DNA from: Victivallales bacterium
Lineage (GTDB): Bacteria > Verrucomicrobiota > Lentisphaeria > Oligosphaerales > Oligosphaeraceae
DNA: 44,013 nucleotides
Assembly (NCBI GenBank): GCA_017554445.1
Contig: JAFZIJ010000197.1
Location: 1-44,013, forward strand
Direction: 5' to 3'
The notes beneath the pieces were generated by a model. It saw only the letters and a list, made by a program, of their open reading frames with translations, did no database searches and was not told where the DNA came from. This document shows positions 39,966-44,013 of this stretch, piece by piece; position 1 is the stretch's first letter, and each line of letters starts with the position of its first letter. A program made the translations under genes and the position numbers.

Positions 39966-42900
39966 TTATTCGATGATGTAGTAGATGGTGTTGGCGGAGG
40001 TGGTGAACGAAAGCTTGCCGTCATCATACGTGGAGGGGACGGCGGGCAGTTTTTCGCCTGTGTTGGACATCGGATAGACCTTCAATGCGGGATTGGCGGT
40101 CTTGATCGTGATGGCCGCGTTGATGTGATCCGTGAGGATGGGACCGTAGCCGCGAGTGACCATCTTGTTGCGGGCGAACGCGTAGGAGAAGCCTGTGTTT
40201 TCCGCGCGGCCGACAACGATCAGGAAGAGCTTGTCGGACTGGTTGATCGGCTTGTCCGACGGCGAACTGAGGGCGACGGTTGCGAACTGTCTGTCGATGG
40301 CGACCGTCATGTCGTTTGTGCTGAACGACTTCTTGTTTTGGAAGAACGATGTGACGACTTGCGAACGCGGCGTATCGATGATGAGACTGGCGTCTTTCAT
40401 ATCGCGCAGAATCTGTCCGTTTTCGGAGGCGACGGCGGTTCCGTTGATGAGCGACTTGTCCTTTTGTGTGATGTCGTCCGGATTAGTGGAGTCCGTGAAT
40501 TCCGCTTCAAAACGGTACATGTTGGAAAGCGATCTCAGGGCGGAATAATTCCAACTGCTTGGGGATTTTGTTGTTGCGGCGACCTGCGCGGAATGCACGA
40601 GGCGTTTGACAGTATGGCCGGGCGTGACGTCGCCGCGGCGGTAGATCAATGAGGCGATCGGGAAGAGACCGAAGCGAGCGGGATCGTTGAACGTCTCGAA
40701 GGAGCCGCTGAGGGCGTCCGTCGGGATGGACGAATGGCGGTAGGTATAGACGGTCAGGCCGTTCCAATTCTGGAAGGCGGAGACGGCGGCGATCCAGGCG
40801 GGCAGTTCCGCGCGGAATTCGTACGGCCATGGGGCGTCCCATTCGGAGATGAAGAACGGCTTGCCGGTAATCTTCTGAAAACCAAGGCCATCCATGATGA
40901 TGGATTCACTGCGCAGCATGGAATTCGTGTTGAAGAAACCGCCTGTTTTCGGATGGTTCCAGTAGGCGTGTGAATCCGTGTAGTCGAGCTTGGCAAGTGA
41001 GGCGAGAAGGCTTGTGTTGCGTGTCCAGTTGGAGCCTGTGTTCGGGACTTTCACGCCGATTTCGTTGCGGAGGAAATCGCCCATCTCACGGTGGTATTCA
41101 TCCGTGACGTGGATAAAGAATTTGACCATCGCATCCGTCTTCTGCGTGAAATCGACTTTGTCTGGCGGCAATTCGATGTTGTTTTGGGCGGCCCATTCGC
41201 GATACATCGCCTCGAAACGCGTGCGGTACGGTTCGATGACAACTGATTGCGACCACAAGTCGTTTTCGTTGGCGAATTCCATCATGGCGACGGCTGGATC
41301 GTCTTTATAGGCCATTTTCGTATAAGGATTTACATGCGTCCAAAGATTGCGCGAATATTCCTTCTGAAGTTCGATGAGCTTGCGGTCGAAATAGCAATAT
41401 GGCTTCGCGCAGACGGGAAGCTCTTCGGCGTTATCGACACCGTCGCCTTTCTTGAATGTACGGTTGACCAGCTGGTCGAGATAGATGTAAATGCCTTCGC
41501 GTTTGAGGCAGTACATCAGGTAGTCGAATTTGTCCAGATTGACGGGATCGAAAGAGCGTGTGTTGTCCGCCTTCTTGTCGAATAGGCTGTTTTCGCCCCA
41601 TTGCGTGTCCGCATGATGAGTGCGGACCATGTTGATGCCGAAGGAGGCAAGGCGTCTGGCGACGATTTCGGCTTGTTCATGCGTGGGGAAGTTTGCGCCT
41701 GCGGAGAAGCACGTCCCCCAGAAACGGATGGGCTGGCCGTCGCCGGAAGTGATGAATTGGTCGCCTTTTACGGCGATGAAACCATGCTTTCCGGCTGGCT
41801 TTTCATTCAGGAAGGAGACGTCCAGCGGGGAAGGGGCGTCCCACGGAAGCGTGTAGGGGAACCAATTGGACGTGTCCGTGACGGACGTGACGGCGTTCGT
41901 GAAAAGGAGCGGGAGCATGGGGCCATCCACATTTTCAGCGGCGAACGTGATGGTTCGCTGGATGTCAAATGGGCCGATTTCGCCGCCTTTCTCAAAGCGT
42001 GCGAAGCTCAGGCGGATTTCGAGGTCGCTAGCGTTCCATGCGCGGTTGTCCTGGAAGAAAAGAAACGTCGGTTGTCCAAAATCCAAGATGATGGAAGGTG
42101 CTTCGGTCACGGGCTTTATGGTAATCGACTTGACGGTTCCGGTAAACGGCGTCCTCTCGCCTGCATTTTCAGTGATGACGACGGATTTCGGGCCTTCCGT
42201 CGTCTCGCACTGGAGAGTCGCGCCAGTGTAGTACGGAAGCATGAGATGGTAGGAAAGTTGGAAACCGTTGATGCTGACCTTTTCCGGAATAATGAATTTG
42301 TATTCGCTGATGAGCTTTTGCCGTGTTTCATCCAACGTGTTCCGTTCAATGATGTTGAGAGGAACGTCATCGGTCTTCGGGATGGTGATGGCGCCTTCGA
42401 ATGTGCGGCTGTCGTCGTCATCGATCGTGTTGAAGGCCCCGCTGGATTGCGGGCCGAAGGCCCATTCGAGGCCGTGGACGGCGGCGCTAACATTGACGTA
42501 AGTGTCCGGCCCTTTTGTCAGCGTGCCGACGCCGTAGTCGTCATGGCTGAAAATAAGCCTGTCGCCGACGTTGGTCTGTGTGAGGACTTTCTTTTTTGCG
42601 AGCATATTCTGAAGTTGTTCTGGGGTGACGGTTGAGATGGACATGCGATTCATGTATTTTGTATTTTTGCGGACATCGTTGGGTGTGAGGGCGAAGCGCA
42701 TTTGAAAAGCGTTCACTTGGAAGGCGCGGTCGTCTTGAATGAGAAAGTTGGTGAGTTTGGAGGAGCTCAGCACGAGATAGTTGCCGTCATCCTGCTTGAT
42801 GGCGATTCCTTGATCAACGGAATTATGGATTCCCTGCTTTTGGTATTCCGCTGGGAATACGCCTTTTATGCCGTTCGGAATCGTGATGAATTCATGTCCG

Positions 42901-43265
42901 GCAACGACGGACGGCGTCAGAATGGCGAGAATGCAGACGCCGTTGAGCGAGAGCGATGTTTTCGTTGTCGCCGTGTAGGTCAGGCTGGAATGGCCTGCGT
43001 CGCTGATGGATTTCGTGATGGAAAAATCCATGGCGTTCTGAGTTCTGGGCACGGTGAGCGACAAGGCGACGGAATTGAGCGCGGAATCAGCTGGCGTATT
43101 ATCGTCAAGCGTGTTGTTCGTCCATGATTTGTCCCATAGGATGGGACGGACGGAACGGATGAGATTCTGGCCTTTGATGAATGCGCAACCGTTTGGCGCC
43201 AATTCGAATGTCTGGGCGTTGAGAAGCAATCCTGCCAACATGCATAAGATAAAGAGTTTCTTCAT
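39966..43265 (-). CDS. Exported large clan GH-A glycoside hydrolase
   Basis: The product has 1099 residues, with AAAGGA upstream of the start and a signal peptide MKKLFILCMLAGLLLNAQ. The first half (about 20-510) is beta-rich, without a named module. A TIM barrel begins near FIAVKGDQFITSGDGQPIRFWGTCF (about 520) and contains RTHHADTQWG, EFANENDL with E667 as the likely acid/base and FFISEWDAP with E808 as the likely nucleophile. A C-terminal beta domain follows. The layout is that of GH5-like or related uncharacterised clan-A enzymes. It probably acts on an extracellular polysaccharide; the substrate is unknown. The GH127-type gene lies 66 bp upstream on the same strand. Confidence 0.78.
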   Translation of the reverse strand: MKKLFILCMLAGLLLNAQTFELAPNGCAFIKGQNLIRSVRPILWDKSWTNNTLDDNTPADSALNSVALSLTVPRTQNAMDFSITKSISDAGHSSLTYTATTKTSLSLNGVCILAILTPSVVAGHEFITIPNGIKGVFPAEYQKQGIHNSVDQGIAIKQDDGNYLVLSSSKLTNFLIQDDRAFQVNAFQMRFALTPNDVRKNTKYMNRMSISTVTPEQLQNMLAKKKVLTQTNVGDRLIFSHDDYGVGTLTKGPDTYVNVSAAVHGLEWAFGPQSSGAFNTIDDDDSRTFEGAITIPKTDDVPLNIIERNTLDETRQKLISEYKFIIPEKVSINGFQLSYHLMLPYYTGATLQCETTEGPKSVVITENAGERTPFTGTVKSITIKPVTEAPSIILDFGQPTFLFFQDNRAWNASDLEIRLSFARFEKGGEIGPFDIQRTITFAAENVDGPMLPLLFTNAVTSVTDTSNWFPYTLPWDAPSPLDVSFLNEKPAGKHGFIAVKGDQFITSGDGQPIRFWGTCFSAGANFPTHEQAEIVARRLASFGINMVRTHHADTQWGENSLFDKKADNTRSFDPVNLDKFDYLMYCLKREGIYIYLDQLVNRTFKKGDGVDNAEELPVCAKPYCYFDRKLIELQKEYSRNLWTHVNPYTKMAYKDDPAVAMMEFANENDLWSQSVVIEPYRTRFEAMYREWAAQNNIELPPDKVDFTQKTDAMVKFFIHVTDEYHREMGDFLRNEIGVKVPNTGSNWTRNTSLLASLAKLDYTDSHAYWNHPKTGGFFNTNSMLRSESIIMDGLGFQKITGKPFFISEWDAPWPYEFRAELPAWIAAVSAFQNWNGLTVYTYRHSSIPTDALSGSFETFNDPARFGLFPIASLIYRRGDVTPGHTVKRLVHSAQVAATTKSPSSWNYSALRSLSNMYRFEAEFTDSTNPDDITQKDKSLINGTAVASENGQILRDMKDASLIIDTPRSQVVTSFFQNKKSFSTNDMTVAIDRQFATVALSSPSDKPINQSDKLFLIVVGRAENTGFSYAFARNKMVTRGYGPILTDHINAAITIKTANPALKVYPMSNTGEKLPAVPSTYDDGKLSFTTSANTIYYIIE

Positions 43266-43331
43266 GTTATTCCTTTATTATAATATGGTTGGTGGTGGTT
43301 GGAGTGGCGGGAAACGGCTGCGAGGGAAGAT

Positions 43332-44013
43332 TTAAACAAAAACGCGGAGGAGGTTTTCGTCGGAGAATTGATTTCCTGCGGACGCATAGTCGCAGACCTG
43401 CGAGCCGTCGTCAAGCTGATAGGCACGTTTGATGCCTTCGATGGCGGGAAGTAGCGTGGCGGTTTTCGGATTGCCATACGGCTTGTCGATGTCGCCGAGA
43501 CGCGAGTCGCGGACGAGCAGGATTGGGCCGCGGCGGAGGGCGGTGAGTTTCGAGCCGTCCGCCGCCGGAATGATGGCGAGCGACATGTCGAGATTCAATT
43601 CGATGATGTCGCCGTCTTGCCAGAGGCGGTTGATAGGACGGTAACTGCCTGGCGTGACGGAGATTGGCTCACCGTTGAGCAACAGCGTCGTATTCTTGCT
43701 CCAGGCGGGAATACGGAGCTTAAGGGTGAATTCGCGCGGACGGGCGGGCTTGACGGTGATTTTCACAGCGCCTTCGTCTGGATATTCGCCTGTGATGACA
43801 AGTTGGAGGCCACTGTCAACGGCGATGTCTGCCGCTTCGTAGAGATTGACGACGACATTGGGGCCTTCTTTCATGGCGGCTGCAAGTGCGCCAGTCGCAA
43901 GGGCTTCGGGGCCTTGTGCGAGACAGCAGTCTTCACCATAGCCCGGAATCTGGTCGCCTGCGCGCTTCTTGGGGGCGGCGGCGCAGAGCGGCGACGGATT
44001 GAGATGCATCCAC
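43332..44013 (-). CDS. GH127-type (DUF1680) glycosidase, C-terminal part
   Basis: The frame is open to the right edge, so only the 3' end (about 227 residues) is visible; the ATG at 44009 is internal. The sequence shows the DCC motif (EDCCLAQGPEAL): in GH127 beta-L-arabinofuranosidases a zinc-bound cysteine of this pair is the nucleophile. The C-terminal beta-sandwich region (FTLKLRIPAWSKNTTLLLNGE, ALRRGPILLVRDSR) also matches DUF1680 proteins. It is likely to remove terminal arabinofuranose or a related sugar. It lies upstream of the large clan-A hydrolase in the same direction. Confidence 0.8.
   Translation of the reverse strand, partial: WMHLNPSPLCAAAPKKRAGDQIPGYGEDCCLAQGPEALATGALAAAMKEGPNVVVNLYEAADIAVDSGLQLVITGEYPDEGAVKITVKPARPREFTLKLRIPAWSKNTTLLLNGEPISVTPGSYRPINRLWQDGDIIELNLDMSLAIIPAADGSKLTALRRGPILLVRDSRLGDIDKPYGNPKTATLLPAIEGIKRAYQLDDGSQVCDYASAGNQFSDENLLRVFV

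Overview
The window looks like a chromosomal segment from a gut-type bacterium of the PVC group, most likely Lentisphaerota (Victivallis-like). This placement is inference from gene content: several large exported glycoside hydrolases, a DUF4091/GH123-like enzyme, a GH109-like oxidoreductase-fold enzyme, a GH127-type (DUF1680) enzyme, and a seven-gene V-type ATPase operon with the Chlamydia/Bacteroides/spirochaete gene order including DUF2764. Purine-rich Shine-Dalgarno sites and sigma70-like promoters (TTGACA/TATATT) argue against Bacteroidetes. No phage, transposase, integrase, CRISPR array, rRNA or tRNA was recognised.

Layout. Positions 1-268 hold the start of a small exported repeat protein running off the left edge. 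Positions 409-6874 hold two divergent exported glycoside hydrolases. Positions 7064-8338 are metY with a clear promoter and terminator. Positions 8442-13739 hold an AT-rich orphan membrane protein, an Rrf2-type Fe-S regulator, and a two-gene unit of unknown function (exported Cys-rich protein plus a 796-residue three-helix membrane protein). Positions 13808-16311 hold an MBL/beta-CASP nuclease-like protein and a NodB-like protein with an Ig-like N-terminus. Positions 16481-23895 run rightward: GH109-like enzyme, pgk, tpiA, an exported TIM-barrel hydrolase, an ECF sigma factor and its translationally coupled zinc anti-sigma factor, followed by recD2 (23923-26184). Positions 26283-33783 are the leftward V-ATPase operon E-DUF2764-A-B-D-I-K, closed by a strong terminator. 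Positions 34048-35779 hold an unknown protein and a YhcG-type PD-(D/E)XK protein. Positions 35913-44013 run leftward: metallophosphoesterase, uxaC, a Gfo/Idh/MocA oxidoreductase with a histone-H1-like tail, an exported 1099-residue glycosidase and the 3' part of a GH127-type gene.

Taken together the genes suggest a saccharolytic anaerobe that attacks complex glycans outside the cytoplasm, channels sugars and uronates into central metabolism (uxaC, pgk, tpiA), and probably uses the V-ATPase with sodium, because the K subunit keeps the Enterococcus hirae sodium-ligand residues. An ECF/anti-sigma pair lies next to one hydrolase.

The least expected signals are genome-wide habits rather than one gene cassette. 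Many gene borders carry short tandem arrays of 7-bp (sometimes 8- or 9-bp) units that nearly always contain a stop trinucleotide, so that three copies of a 7- or 8-mer give stops in all frames. A hairpin-forming GGGAGGG...GACCGT element recurs between genes. Five of six exported proteins appear to have Gln directly after the signal-peptide cleavage site.
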